64,000 nucleotides of DNA from Nocardia arthritidis (GTDB lineage: Bacteria; Actinomycetota; Actinomycetes; Mycobacteriales; Mycobacteriaceae). The stretch covers positions 9,052,001-9,116,000 of the forward strand of contig NZ_CP046172.1 of the NCBI RefSeq assembly GCF_011801145.1, read 5' to 3'. Below are positions 10,132 through 20,757 of the stretch, one piece after another. Position 1 is the stretch's first letter. Every line of letters starts with the position of its first letter. The notes under the pieces were generated by a model. It was not told the origin of the DNA, ran no database searches, and saw nothing but the letters and a program-made list of their open reading frames with translations. The position numbers were made by a program, and so were the translations under genes.

Positions 10132-10132
10132 A

Positions 10133-10507
10133 TCAGCTCTTCTCCTTCTTGGCGCCGTAGCGGCTGCGGGCCTGCTTGCGGTTCTTCACTCCCTGGGTGT
10201 CGAGCGAGCCACGGATGATCTTGTAGCGCACACCGGGGAGGTCCTTCACACGACCGCCACGCACGAGCACCATCGAGTGCTCCTGCAGGTTGTGGCCTTC
10301 GCCCGGGATGTAAGCCGTGACCTCGACCGCGCTGGTCAGGCGAACACGCGCGACCTTACGCAGCGCGGAGTTCGGCTTCTTCGGGGTCGTGGTGTACACG
10401 CGGGTGCACACGCCACGACGCTGCGGGCTCCCCTTCAGGGCCGCAGTCTTGGTCTTGGCGACCTTGTCGCGGCGACCCTTGCGGACCAGCTGGTTGATGG
10501 TTGGCAT
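10133..10507 (-). CDS. rpsL: 30S ribosomal protein S12
   Basis: A 124-residue S12, part of the decoding centre. The decoding loops read [13 protein letters not shown] and [15 protein letters not shown], so the lysines equivalent to Lys43 and Lys88 are present; changes there give streptomycin resistance, so this is the sensitive form. First gene of the str operon. The ATG at 10507 is preceded by the aaggaaag element of the leader. Confidence 0.98.
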   Translation of the reverse strand: MPTINQLVRKGRRDKVAKTKTAALKGSPQRRGVCTRVYTTTPKKPNSALRKVARVRLTSAVEVTAYIPGEGHNLQEHSMVLVRGGRVKDLPGVRYKIIRGSLDTQGVKNRKQARSRYGAKKEKS

Positions 10508-10778
10508 AGACCGGCTTTCCTTATTAGTTAACGCGGTGTCTGGAACTTCATGTCTTTGTCATCGAGCGTTGGCTCGCACGTCCGTCCACGTTTCTCGCGT
10601 CCCGAGGTCGGGCGTGTCGTACGAGAAACCTAGCCCTTTTTCTGGGCATGCCGGAGAGGTCAGCCGCTCTCGCTGGCCTACATTTCCGCACGAACTTGCC
10701 CGCATGCTTCCGGGCACAGCGATCCACGATACCCGTGGCCACGACGGAGGGTCAAAGCGGGGGTGCTGCGATACCGGC
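10508..10778 (-). promoter_or_regulatory. str operon leader with a possible -10 box
   Basis: This 271-nt gap upstream of rpsL holds no gene. On the minus strand TAGGTT (complement of 10627-10632) fits the TANNNT -10 consensus and would give an approximately 120-nt leader; I see no convincing -35. The stretch between is unstructured apart from short GC pairs. Confidence 0.35.
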
Positions 10779-11333
10779 TCACCTGGCCAGATTCAGGGTC
10801 AGCTCGGTGAGCTTGCGCGCGGCGGCACACGGGTCGGGATGCGCGGAGCCCGCGCGATAGTTGATCCACCAGCCGACGATGCCGGTATCCGGCGCGGCGG
10901 CGCTGATCCCACACGAATCCGGATCGTTGGGCCGCAGCGTCTGCAACCCGAGACTCTCGCCGAAGTTGACGTTCGTGGTGCTGTAGCCCAGCCGGTCGTT
11001 GTTGGCCTTCTCATTGGTGAGCGAACCGAGCTCGTACCAGTTCAGCGTTGCCATGGCATTGCCGCCCGGCGCGCCCTGCACCTCCCACATGCACACCGCA
11101 CCGTAGAAGGTCGGCTGGGCGTAGGAGCCCTTGCCGCCGACGATATCGCCGATCTGATCCATGGCCACCGCATCGCATTCGCGCAACAGCTTGTCGAATT
11201 TGGTGTTCACCGAATCGCTCGACCCCGCGGCCTGGGGATTCCCATTGATGGTCCGGCCGCAGCCGCCCGCCGAGACCGCGACCGTCAACAATGCGGCCGC
11301 GACGAGGGCACAGCGCTTCCCGCGCATCATCAT
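10779..11333 (-). CDS. DUF3558 lipoprotein
   Basis: A 184-residue secreted lipoprotein of the DUF3558 family, function unknown. The signal peptide ends in SAGGC, placing the lipidated cysteine near residue 25. The mature part shows the family pattern: LLRECDAV, a second cysteine in GAVCMWEV, and further cysteines in DSCGISAA and PDPCAAARKL. The first of three consecutive ATGs (11333) has GGGGAG five nt upstream. It follows a second DUF3558 gene after 10 nt, so the two are co-transcribed. The domain resembles the extracellular parts of the kinases at 18817-22616. Confidence 0.8.
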   Translation of the reverse strand: MMMRGKRCALVAAALLTVAVSAGGCGRTINGNPQAAGSSDSVNTKFDKLLRECDAVAMDQIGDIVGGKGSYAQPTFYGAVCMWEVQGAPGGNAMATLNWYELGSLTNEKANNDRLGYSTTNVNFGESLGLQTLRPNDPDSCGISAAAPDTGIVGWWINYRAGSAHPDPCAAARKLTELTLNLAR

Positions 11334-11343
11334 CAGTTCTCCC

Positions 11344-11868
11344 CTACTGCAACCGCTGCACGGTCAACTCGGCCAGTTTGTGCATCCGATCGCACGGATT
11401 CGGCCCCTGGGAAATGCCATACGACATCGACCATTCGAAGAAGTCGTCGCCGAGCTGCACCGCGAGATCGCACACCTGGCCGCCGGGAGCGAGCGACTGG
11501 AATCCCTTGTGCCCGATGACGTCGATCGTCTCCGGATTCCTGCCCTGGGTGGAAACCCAGGCGCGCTCCCGATCGATCGGACTGCCCCGATACGACGCGA
11601 AGGTGACGCTGGGCGAATCGAGCCCCGCGGACTGCCAGTTGCAGCCGACCGAATTCCGGCGCACCTGGGAGATCTGCAGCAGCCCCGCCGCGGCCCGCAC
11701 CTCGTCATCGGTCACATGGCCGCATTCGCCGACGAACGGACCGAGCGCCGCCACCTTCCGCGGCGGCCGGACCGGACCGTTCGACGAGTCGGAGTTCCCG
11801 CCCGATCCGCACGCCGACAGCAACAATGTCAGGGCAAGACCGGTGACAATCGCCGACGGAATCCGCAT
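11344..11868 (-). CDS. DUF3558 lipoprotein
   Basis: A 174-residue lipoprotein with signal peptide and lipobox LLSAC (Cys at about 20). Cysteines in FVGECGHV and VGCNWQSA and the WSMSYGI and NPCDRMHKLAEL segments fit DUF3558. It is first in a two-gene unit with 10779-11333 and probably leaderless: TAGAGT ends 7 nt before the ATG and no ribosome binding site is seen. The family is common in mycolic-acid bacteria; no biochemical role is established. Confidence 0.8.
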   Translation of the reverse strand: MRIPSAIVTGLALTLLLSACGSGGNSDSSNGPVRPPRKVAALGPFVGECGHVTDDEVRAAAGLLQISQVRRNSVGCNWQSAGLDSPSVTFASYRGSPIDRERAWVSTQGRNPETIDVIGHKGFQSLAPGGQVCDLAVQLGDDFFEWSMSYGISQGPNPCDRMHKLAELTVQRLQ

Positions 11869-11875
11869 GCCGTGA

Positions 11876-11881
11876 ACTCTA
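11876..11881 (-). promoter_or_regulatory. -10 box for the DUF3558 pair (leaderless)
   Basis: TAGAGT on the minus strand, 7 nt before the ATG at 11868. Confidence 0.5.
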
Positions 11882-12015
11882 CCGGCGGTGAAGTAGTGCG
11901 GACGTCCTGCGAATCGCCGCGCACAGGAACCTCACACTTTGTTCGGCGGCTGCCGACACGTCCGCGCGGTCGATCTGCGGCGCAGGTATTTTCGATCGCG
12001 CGGACGGGTGTCGCC

Positions 12016-13860
<1,845 letters not shown>

Positions 13861-13863
13861 GTA

Positions 13864-14976
13864 TTACGGCCGCAGATCCGCGTTCACCTCCAGGATTTCG
13901 ACACTGGGCTTCCGATCCGATTCCAGGAAGGCAAGCAGCGCATGGGCTTCCGCTTCGACCTCGGCGCTCTCGCCCCGGGTCCATTTGCGGGATGGGACGA
14001 CTCGCAGCCTGGCGATCCCGTTCTGCGGGAAGATCTTGTAGAAACCGCCCAGGTAACCATCGACCAGAATCGGGGAGACCATATTGGCGAAGGCGCGCAG
14101 CGTCGGCGGCCCGCCGTCGGGCACGATCCTGGATCGGTCCTGATGCGAAAGGACCGCATTGTCGTACCAGCCGAGCAGGCGGGCCGGGGCGGGTAGTTCG
14201 GGATCGGCCAGCTCGCCGTCGGCGACGTCGTAGAGGGTGCGGCCACGCTCATCGGTGTAGGTGCGCAGGCGGTCGCCGAGTTCGGTGACCGCACCCTTCA
14301 TCCCGGGCAGCTTCGACCACGTCTGCATATCCATCGTGCTGGCCGGGCCGAATGCGCGCAGATACCGAACGATCAACTCCCGCAACGGATACGACGGGTC
14401 GAGGGGTGCGCCCAGCCACGGTTCGACGCGCGACCACACCGGCCTGCTGTTGTCCTTCCAGCGTCCGCGCGGCGGCGTCTGCAACACCGGCAGTTGATAC
14501 AGCCACGTCTGCACCACCGCCCCCGCATCGCGATCCGGATAGCGGGCCGCGGCGTGGGTGCGCAGATCGGCGGCCGACATCGGCGCGTCACCCAGCACCG
14601 CCTCACCGTGTGCGCGGACCTCGTCGGGATCCAGCCCAACCATCGCGCCGGAGTTGAAACCCTTGCGGAACGGGATCTTTTCCAGCTCCGGTTGCAGATG
14701 CGGTGCGATCCGCAGCGCATCCGGCGGGGTGACCAGATGAATCGTGCCGCGCATCAAGGTGATTCGCACCAACGATCGATCCTCGAGGCCAGTCGAGACC
14801 GTCGCCGGATCGAAATCGGCTATCCGGCTCCACAGCGCGACGAACGGCGGCGGCACATCCTGGGCCTGCAGACCGACCAGATGATCACACATCTCGGGCA
14901 CGGTCAGCGCGGACCGTCGCAGCAGATGCTGGCGGGCCAGCAAGGTGCGGTTCAGGATTCGATTGGACAGCGCCAT
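13864..14976 (-). CDS. Winged-helix DNA-binding domain protein (AlkZ-like)
   Basis: A 370-residue protein of the HTH_42 / winged-helix DNA-binding family, which includes the interstrand-crosslink glycosylase AlkZ. Supporting features are the N-terminal NRTLLARQHLL, the LVGLQAQD motif (the QxQ catalytic motif of AlkZ-type glycosylases), MRGTIHLV and YLRAFGPAS. A DNA-repair role is plausible, but many members are uncharacterised. ATG at 14976; an upstream open extension overlaps the neighbouring oxidoreductase and is not supported. It follows 14988-15962 by 11 nt and is probably co-transcribed. Confidence 0.75.
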   Translation of the reverse strand: MALSNRILNRTLLARQHLLRRSALTVPEMCDHLVGLQAQDVPPPFVALWSRIADFDPATVSTGLEDRSLVRITLMRGTIHLVTPPDALRIAPHLQPELEKIPFRKGFNSGAMVGLDPDEVRAHGEAVLGDAPMSAADLRTHAAARYPDRDAGAVVQTWLYQLPVLQTPPRGRWKDNSRPVWSRVEPWLGAPLDPSYPLRELIVRYLRAFGPASTMDMQTWSKLPGMKGAVTELGDRLRTYTDERGRTLYDVADGELADPELPAPARLLGWYDNAVLSHQDRSRIVPDGGPPTLRAFANMVSPILVDGYLGGFYKIFPQNGIARLRVVPSRKWTRGESAEVEAEAHALLAFLESDRKPSVEILEVNADLRP

Positions 14977-14987
14977 ATTTCGGTCGA

Positions 14988-15962
14988 TCAGCGCAGCGTG
15001 ACCACGACTTTGCCGGTGGCCGTGCGGTTTTCCAGCGAGGCGACCGCCGCGGCGGCCTGCTCCAGCGGATACAGCACCGGCTGCGGCGGTGCGATCTTGC
15101 CGGACGCCAGCAGCGGCTCGACCTCGGCCCACTGCTCGGCGAGATAGCCGGGATGGGTCATCACCCACTCGCCCCATGCCGCGCCGACAACCTCGACGTT
15201 CTTCAACAGCAGCCGGTTCACCTTCACCGTCGGAATCTCGCCCGCGGTGAATCCGACCACCAGCAGGCGGCCCGCCGAGGCCAGCGACCGGATGCTGTCG
15301 GTGAACCGGTCACCGCCCACCGGATCCAGCACGATATCGACGCCGCGCCCACCGGTCAGCTCCTGCACGGCCGCGAGCCAGCCGTCGGCCAGCACCACAT
15401 CCGTCGCGCCGTTGGCCCGCGCGACCGCCGCCTTCTCCTCGGTGCTCACCACCGCGATCACCCGGCCCGCGCCGAGCGCACCCGCCATCCGCAACGTCGA
15501 CGTGCCGATCCCACCCGCGGCGCCGTGCACCAGCACCGTCTCCCCATCGGCGAGCCTGCCCCGGTTACGCAGGCAGAAATGCACGGTCAGATCGTTGAAC
15601 AGCACACCGGCGCCCGCCTCCAGCGAAACATTGTCCGGCAGCCGGAAAACCATCTGGGCGGGCACCACCGCCACCTCCGCCATCGCATTGCCGAGCAGCG
15701 TCAACGCCAGCACTCGATCGCCGGCGCGGACATGCGCGTCGGCGGGCGCTTCGCGCACGATCCCGGCAATCTCACCGCCGACCACGAACGGCAGCTGCGG
15801 CTTCATCTGATACAGCCCGCGCGTCATCAGCACATCCGGAAACGCGACACCGGCCGCATGCACATCGATCACCACGCCACCCGGATAGGCCGCGGGCTCC
15901 GGAATCTCCACCACCTCGACCGACTCCGGTCCGTCCAGCTTGCTCACCTGGGCTGCGCGCAT
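14988..15962 (-). CDS. Zinc-independent quinone oxidoreductase (MDR family)
   Basis: A 324-residue medium-chain dehydrogenase/reductase of the NADPH:quinone oxidoreductase type. The N-terminal GroES-like domain starts MRAAQVSKLDGPE and has GAGVLFNDLTVHFCL; the Rossmann domain has the VLVHGAAGGIGT nucleotide-binding motif and the GGRGVDIVLDPVGGD segment. The structural zinc cysteines of alcohol dehydrogenases are absent. It would reduce quinones or enones with NADPH in the cytosol; the substrate is unknown. ATG at 15962 follows AGAGGT; an upstream in-frame ATG at 15983 is possible. Confidence 0.88.
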   Translation of the reverse strand: MRAAQVSKLDGPESVEVVEIPEPAAYPGGVVIDVHAAGVAFPDVLMTRGLYQMKPQLPFVVGGEIAGIVREAPADAHVRAGDRVLALTLLGNAMAEVAVVPAQMVFRLPDNVSLEAGAGVLFNDLTVHFCLRNRGRLADGETVLVHGAAGGIGTSTLRMAGALGAGRVIAVVSTEEKAAVARANGATDVVLADGWLAAVQELTGGRGVDIVLDPVGGDRFTDSIRSLASAGRLLVVGFTAGEIPTVKVNRLLLKNVEVVGAAWGEWVMTHPGYLAEQWAEVEPLLASGKIAPPQPVLYPLEQAAAAVASLENRTATGKVVVTLR

Positions 15963-16162
15963 CCGCCGACCTCTTTCGTCCACATCGGCAACTCCGTTAT
16001 CGCCGATTGCACTGTGCCCAACCTAATACGCACTGTCGGCGAAGGCCGTCCTCAGCCGTGAATGCGGCAGTACGCCTGACAACCGACCCCCGCGCCCTGT
16101 CCAGACGAACCGATTTTGGCTATGCTGACCCGGACTTATGGTGGGCGGGAAGGGGGATTTCC

Positions 16163-16486
16163 GTGGTAGAGCAGGCACAGCAGCCGGTAACGGGTGTGCA
16201 GGTCGAGCCGGACGCGTTGCGCAAATTCGCCGATATGTTGCGCGCGGAGGCCAAGACGATCACCGATCTCAACGCGGGCGCCGAATTCGGCAACGCAGTG
16301 AACGCGTTGCCCGGCACCGATTTCGGTGGCGCGGCCCAGCAGGCCAAGGACGCCGTCGAGAAATGCGTCGGCCGGATCGGCGATCGGTTCACCACCCTCG
16401 CCGAGAGCCTGCACACCGCCGCGGGCGCCTACGAACTCACCCAGGACGACTTCACCGCCAAACTGAAGACGATCGGACTGCAGTAA
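16163..16486 (+). CDS. EspC-family ESX secretion-associated protein
   Basis: A 107-residue WXG100-like protein of the EspC (DUF2580) type. It begins after GTG at 16163 with GGAAGGGGG upstream and reads VQVEPDALRKFADML, then a helix-turn-helix hairpin whose turn carries the ALPGTDFGGAAQ region, ending ELTQDDFTAKLKTI. These proteins are secreted by type VII (ESX) systems, often as partners of a second substrate. Its stop codon overlaps the next ATG (TAATG), so the two proteins are made together and probably form a heterodimer that presents the secretion signal. No ESX machinery genes are in this window. Confidence 0.8.
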   Translation: MVEQAQQPVTGVQVEPDALRKFADMLRAEAKTITDLNAGAEFGNAVNALPGTDFGGAAQQAKDAVEKCVGRIGDRFTTLAESLHTAAGAYELTQDDFTAKLKTIGLQ

Positions 16487-17592
16487 TGGCACTCACCATC
16501 CCCGATGTCGAGAAGTGGAAGCCCGAAGACCTCACCGCCGCGGGCAAGCACGCCGGCGATATGTCCGCCAAACTCGACTCCGCCGAAAACGACGGCATCA
16601 AGAACGCCGGCGAGCTGAAGTGGAACGGCGCCGCGGGCGCCGCGGCAAACACCCGCATGACCGCCGAGCAAGCGCGAGCGTCGAAGGTCAGCCAAGCGCT
16701 ACAGGCCTTGCAGAAGGCGTTCAACGACCACGCCGAGAATCTGAAGAACGCCAAGGACAAGGTCATCCAACTACGCGACCAGGCCCAAAGCGATTCGAAG
16801 CACCCCGGCCTGGAGGTCAACGCCGACGGCACCGTCTCGGCCGCCAAGCGCATCGCCCAACTCGGCAACGCGAGCGATCGCGTCGTGCTGGAGGAAGAGC
16901 TCGCCGCCGCCCAGTGGGAATTCCAGATCACCAACGCCCTCCGCGACGCGGAAACCCTTGCCGGACAAGCAAAGACCGATGTAAGCCAAGCGACCACGGG
17001 TCTGGACACGGCATTCAACGATTTGGGTGACCCGAAGGCCGAAGCACCCACCGCACCGAAAACCCAAACCCAGCCCGCAACAACGGTTCCGCAATCGACG
17101 GATTCCCCCACCACCTACGTGCGCTCGAATTCGGGCTCGCCGAGCAGCAACAACGGATCCCAATCACACTGGACCCCATCCGTCCCGCACATGGGCACAC
17201 CGATGACCCAAACCCCCATCGGCCCGATGCCGTCCGGGGACGTGGCGGATTGGATCAAACAGGCCAAAGAAGAATTGATCAAGATGGGCTACAGCCCGGA
17301 CGATATCGATGAGCGAGCGCTGGCACTCATTATCGAGAAAGAGTCCGGCGGCAATCCCCATATCGTCAACGAATGGGACAGTAACTGGGTTGCGGGGCAT
17401 CCCTCCAAAGGACTTATGCAGACCATCGATAGCACCTTCAACGCCTATAAAGCGCCTGGTCACGACGATATCTATAATCCGGTCGACAACATCATCGCCG
17501 GAACTCGGTATGCCATCGCGACCTACGGTTCGCTGAAGAACGTTCCTGGTGTGAAAGCGGTCGACACGGGCGGCTCGTACGTCGGCTACTGA
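16486..17592 (+). CDS. Predicted ESX-secreted lytic transglycosylase
   Basis: A 368-residue protein without a Sec signal peptide. Residues 1-180 are a long helical WXG100/LXG-like domain: WNG at 46-48 marks the hairpin turn, followed by coiled-coil-prone helices. A Thr/Pro/Ser-rich linker (about 185-250) joins a C-terminal soluble lytic transglycosylase domain: LIIEKESGGNPHI with the catalytic Glu at about 286, GLMQTI, and NIIAGTRYAIATYG. The expected reaction is cleavage of the MurNAc-GlcNAc bond in peptidoglycan. Coupling to the EspC-like gene suggests type VII export to the cell wall, for remodelling or as an antibacterial effector. The C-terminus is short after the last repeat but complete for the fold. 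Confidence 0.8.
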   Translation: MALTIPDVEKWKPEDLTAAGKHAGDMSAKLDSAENDGIKNAGELKWNGAAGAAANTRMTAEQARASKVSQALQALQKAFNDHAENLKNAKDKVIQLRDQAQSDSKHPGLEVNADGTVSAAKRIAQLGNASDRVVLEEELAAAQWEFQITNALRDAETLAGQAKTDVSQATTGLDTAFNDLGDPKAEAPTAPKTQTQPATTVPQSTDSPTTYVRSNSGSPSSNNGSQSHWTPSVPHMGTPMTQTPIGPMPSGDVADWIKQAKEELIKMGYSPDDIDERALALIIEKESGGNPHIVNEWDSNWVAGHPSKGLMQTIDSTFNAYKAPGHDDIYNPVDNIIAGTRYAIATYGSLKNVPGVKAVDTGGSYVGY

Positions 17593-17605
17593 GCCCTCGA
17601 CATCG

Positions 17606-18820
17606 CTACCCCTGACTGTTCGCAAGCAAAGCGTATTGCGCGGCGGCGCGCTGCTGGGTCTCCCACAGCCGACCGCCGAGTTCCAATGCCGCATAGCGTC
17701 GATAAGCGACAAAGCATCGGAACTGGGCTTCCTTGGCAGCCGCATAGTCCTGGACACACGCCGCATTGGGGATACCGTCCGGAGGATCGACCGCCCTGCG
17801 ATCAACCGCATCCCCGAGCTCCGCCGACTCCTTCACGAATTGCGCTGCGGCCGCGTCGTCCCGGGCGCGAAAGACGAAGGCAGTGGGCGACATTGCCACC
17901 CGATCCACCCCGGCGCGCGACATGACCGGGAACCGACTCGATTGGTCCTGCACATAATTCAGATAGCCCCGGAGCGTGTAGACGACCTCTCCCTGACCGT
18001 CGGGCGCCGGCACGACCCCGTTGTCCTGCAGCAATCGCGCGAGGACGCCGTCCGGATCCTGCCGTAGGGTGTCGAATTTTCCAGGCGGAGTCGCCACGTA
18101 TCCGTCGAGTTCCGGAATTTCCGCGTCGAGGTACTTCTGGGTGACGTCGACGAGGTGATTCACATCGGTGTTGCGAGAATCCGCGAGAATACTGATCACA
18201 TAGGGACCGTGCGGCGTGGTGCTGCCCAGCGTCGGCACCGTCGGACGCCAATGGGCATGCGCATCAGGATATTTGGGCAGCTTGACAGCCACGTTCTCCG
18301 GATTGAGCGAAGAATCGACCGCGTCCAGTTCCGCCGCCGCCGAGTTCGCCGCCGCCGCATCCGGAAAGCGCAGGACCGTGACCGTGAGACCTTCACGTTT
18401 CCTCGTGCCGTACAGGGCTTTCTTCAACGGCACACGTTCATCGGCCGAACCGGTGGAGAACCCGATGAGGAAGCCGTACTTCTGCAATGTCGGAACAGTC
18501 TGGTCGGCCAAGAAATCGGTCACCGTCTGCGCGTCGGTGTGTATCTCCGCCGAGGCGCCGATCGAATAAACAGCGGCATCCACCTCATGTGGACTCAGCA
18601 CAGCCCCTGCCAACCGCGCCGCCTCCAGACGGGCATAGCCGACACTGTCCAGACGTGACGCGAACTTCGGTGGCGCGGTGGGAAATCGACCGGTATCCAA
18701 CGTTCGTACGTCGATCTCGGCCGGAACGCCGGTGCCTGACAGTGTCGCACCGCATCCCGCCACCACGATGCCGGTCATGACGACAGCCAGGATCGGCGGG
18801 ATTCGCCGTTTCCAGTTCAT
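17606..18820 (-). CDS. DUF7373 family lipoprotein
   Basis: A 404-residue secreted lipoprotein. The signal peptide ends in VVAGC (Cys at about 23), followed by the family start TLSGTGVPAEIDVRTLDTG. The rest alternates alpha/beta segments with KFDTLRQDPDGVL and a pair of cysteines in NAACVQDYAAAKEAQFRC. This Nocardia/Rhodococcus-enriched family has no known function. The ATG at 18820 overlaps the upstream kinase stop by four bases, making it the third gene of a kinase-kinase-lipoprotein unit. It ends 13 nt from the convergent transglycosylase gene. It could be a kinase ligand, substrate or sensor partner; this is inference. Confidence 0.75.
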   Translation of the reverse strand: MNWKRRIPPILAVVMTGIVVAGCGATLSGTGVPAEIDVRTLDTGRFPTAPPKFASRLDSVGYARLEAARLAGAVLSPHEVDAAVYSIGASAEIHTDAQTVTDFLADQTVPTLQKYGFLIGFSTGSADERVPLKKALYGTRKREGLTVTVLRFPDAAAANSAAAELDAVDSSLNPENVAVKLPKYPDAHAHWRPTVPTLGSTTPHGPYVISILADSRNTDVNHLVDVTQKYLDAEIPELDGYVATPPGKFDTLRQDPDGVLARLLQDNGVVPAPDGQGEVVYTLRGYLNYVQDQSSRFPVMSRAGVDRVAMSPTAFVFRARDDAAAAQFVKESAELGDAVDRRAVDPPDGIPNAACVQDYAAAKEAQFRCFVAYRRYAALELGGRLWETQQRAAAQYALLANSQG

Positions 18821-20757
18821 CCGCCCACCTGCGGAAGGTTGACCATGATGTTGGCCAGGATGGTCTGCGCGGCCAAACACCGAAACTCCGGATGCTGCGA
18901 CAGCGAAGCATTGTCGATGTTCACCGTGACGATCTCGGCGTCCACATTGTCGATAGCTCGATACTGCCCCTGCCGAATACAGGTTGTCGACTTGAACTCC
19001 GAGTCATCCATATTTATGACATTGCCCCCGCCGAGATCTATCTGAATCGGCTTATCGGGTGGCACCAGGATTTTCGCACGCTCGAAGACGACGGTGACGG
19101 TACCCGTCGCGACCCACTTGCAGGAATGCAGCAGATCGGGAGTGCCGCGTACCTGATCGCCGATATTGAGTTTCACCACGATATTGTCGACGGAGGCACA
19201 CGGGTCGAGTCGAGCGATCGAGTTCCGAATATTCGGCATCATCGGTGTTCGCTCGGATATTCGCCGCGTCAGCTCATCGGACGCACCGTCGGCGATGCCA
19301 CACAGCTTGTCGGACTGCCCACCCTTCACCCGGACCGTAATACCGAACTGCGGATCGGTTTTCGCGGGCAGCAGAGCGCGGCCACAGCCATCCGACCCGG
19401 CGGTCACATCGTCGAGTATCGGCACGTCATCGAACCGACGGCCGTTATCCCGATAGCCCTCGATACGTTTGATGTCGATCACGAACTGATGACCACCCGC
19501 CGTCGCGGCGCAATTGCCCCACTGGGCGGATTCGGGCTTCGCCGTCCACCCGCCCAGCGACGGCACCAGGGGTTCATTGATCAGTGAACACACATCGATG
19601 GACCTGAGCTTTGTCATATTCAATCTGTCGAGCGGATTGCTCGCGCTCGATGTGGGTTCATCCGACCCACCGAACCCGACGACTCCGACGATAATGCCGC
19701 CGATCAAGACGAGCACTCCGATCAGAGCTCCCACCAGCAGGCGCACTCGACGCCCCCGTTCGGATTCCGTCCGCGACTGCTCGACGAGTTCCTGGAGCCG
19801 CTGCTCGAAATCAACGGGAGATGGTGCTACAGCGGCCGATTCGCCATCGATGACCTGGGTGGTCTCCGGATCGGACTGCAGCGCCGACAGCTCGGCGGCC
19901 TGCGCGCGTATGGCCTCGTGAACGGCGTCCGACCATGGGCGGGTGTGTGGCGGCAGCGGCCCGAGGTAGTCCAGGATCTGGGCCGGTGTCGGACGGGCCT
20001 CCGGCTTCTTCGCCAGACAGGGTTCGACCAATTGGCGCACGTCCGGCGGCAGCTCACTCAGGTCGGGTTCGGTGTGCACAATGTTGTACAGCGTGTGCGG
20101 CATCGAATTCGCCGCGAACGGGCTCTTTCCGCTCGCGGCCAGCACCAGCACCGTACCGAGCGAGAAGATATCGCTGGCCATCGTCAACGGCTGCGATTGC
20201 GCTTGTTCCGGTGACATGAACGAGGGCGAGCCGATGACCGACCCGGTGTGGGTCAGCTCGGAGCGCTCTTCGGCGGCTCGGGCGATACCGAAGTCGATCA
20301 CCCGGGGGCCGTCCTCGGCGAGGATGACATTGCCCGGCTTGAGATCTCGATGGATCAACCCGACGCCGTGGATGGCCGCCAGAGCCGAGCTCAAACCGAC
20401 CGCCAGCGTGCGGATCTGCTCAACGGTCAGCGGACCATAATCCGCGACCGCCTTGTCCAACGGCACACCTGGTACGAAAACTGAAGCCAACCAAGGAATT
20501 TCGGCATTGATATCGAAATCGATCACCGCTGCGGTGTACGCGCCGGAAACTTTTGCCGAGGTCTGCACCTCCCGCCGGAACCGAGGAAGAAAATCCTCTT
20601 CGGCCACCAGGTGCGGATGGATCTGTTTGATCGCGACGAGACGACCGTCCGGACCGACACCGAGCAGTACCCGCCCCATACCACCGGAGCCGAGCACCCC
20701 GAGCAGCCGGTAGCGTCCGATCCGGGGCGGGTCGTCTGGTTCCAGCGGTGTCGGCAT
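18817..20757 (-). CDS. Receptor-type Ser/Thr protein kinase
   Basis: A 646-residue Hanks-type kinase. Catalytic features: glycine loop LGSGGMGRVLLG, Lys44 in VAIKQI, HRDLKPGN (136-143), DFG (155-157), activation segment HTGSVIGSPSFMSPEQ. A juxtamembrane stretch leads to one transmembrane helix (about 338-363). The approximately 280-residue extracellular part has two tandem cysteine-containing modules (IDVCSLINEPL ... WGNCAA; LDPCASVD ... HSCKWVA) that resemble DUF3558 lipoproteins. It should phosphorylate Ser/Thr of cytoplasmic targets in response to an envelope signal. Start ATG 20757 overlaps the upstream kinase stop (TGATG). A longer open frame extending to 21690 is antisense noise from the other reading of the first kinase. 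Confidence 0.9.
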   Translation of the reverse strand: MPTPLEPDDPPRIGRYRLLGVLGSGGMGRVLLGVGPDGRLVAIKQIHPHLVAEEDFLPRFRREVQTSAKVSGAYTAAVIDFDINAEIPWLASVFVPGVPLDKAVADYGPLTVEQIRTLAVGLSSALAAIHGVGLIHRDLKPGNVILAEDGPRVIDFGIARAAEERSELTHTGSVIGSPSFMSPEQAQSQPLTMASDIFSLGTVLVLAASGKSPFAANSMPHTLYNIVHTEPDLSELPPDVRQLVEPCLAKKPEARPTPAQILDYLGPLPPHTRPWSDAVHEAIRAQAAELSALQSDPETTQVIDGESAAVAPSPVDFEQRLQELVEQSRTESERGRRVRLLVGALIGVLVLIGGIIVGVVGFGGSDEPTSSASNPLDRLNMTKLRSIDVCSLINEPLVPSLGGWTAKPESAQWGNCAATAGGHQFVIDIKRIEGYRDNGRRFDDVPILDDVTAGSDGCGRALLPAKTDPQFGITVRVKGGQSDKLCGIADGASDELTRRISERTPMMPNIRNSIARLDPCASVDNIVVKLNIGDQVRGTPDLLHSCKWVATGTVTVVFERAKILVPPDKPIQIDLGGGNVINMDDSEFKSTTCIRQGQYRAIDNVDAEIVTVNIDNASLSQHPEFRCLAAQTILANIMVNLPQVGG

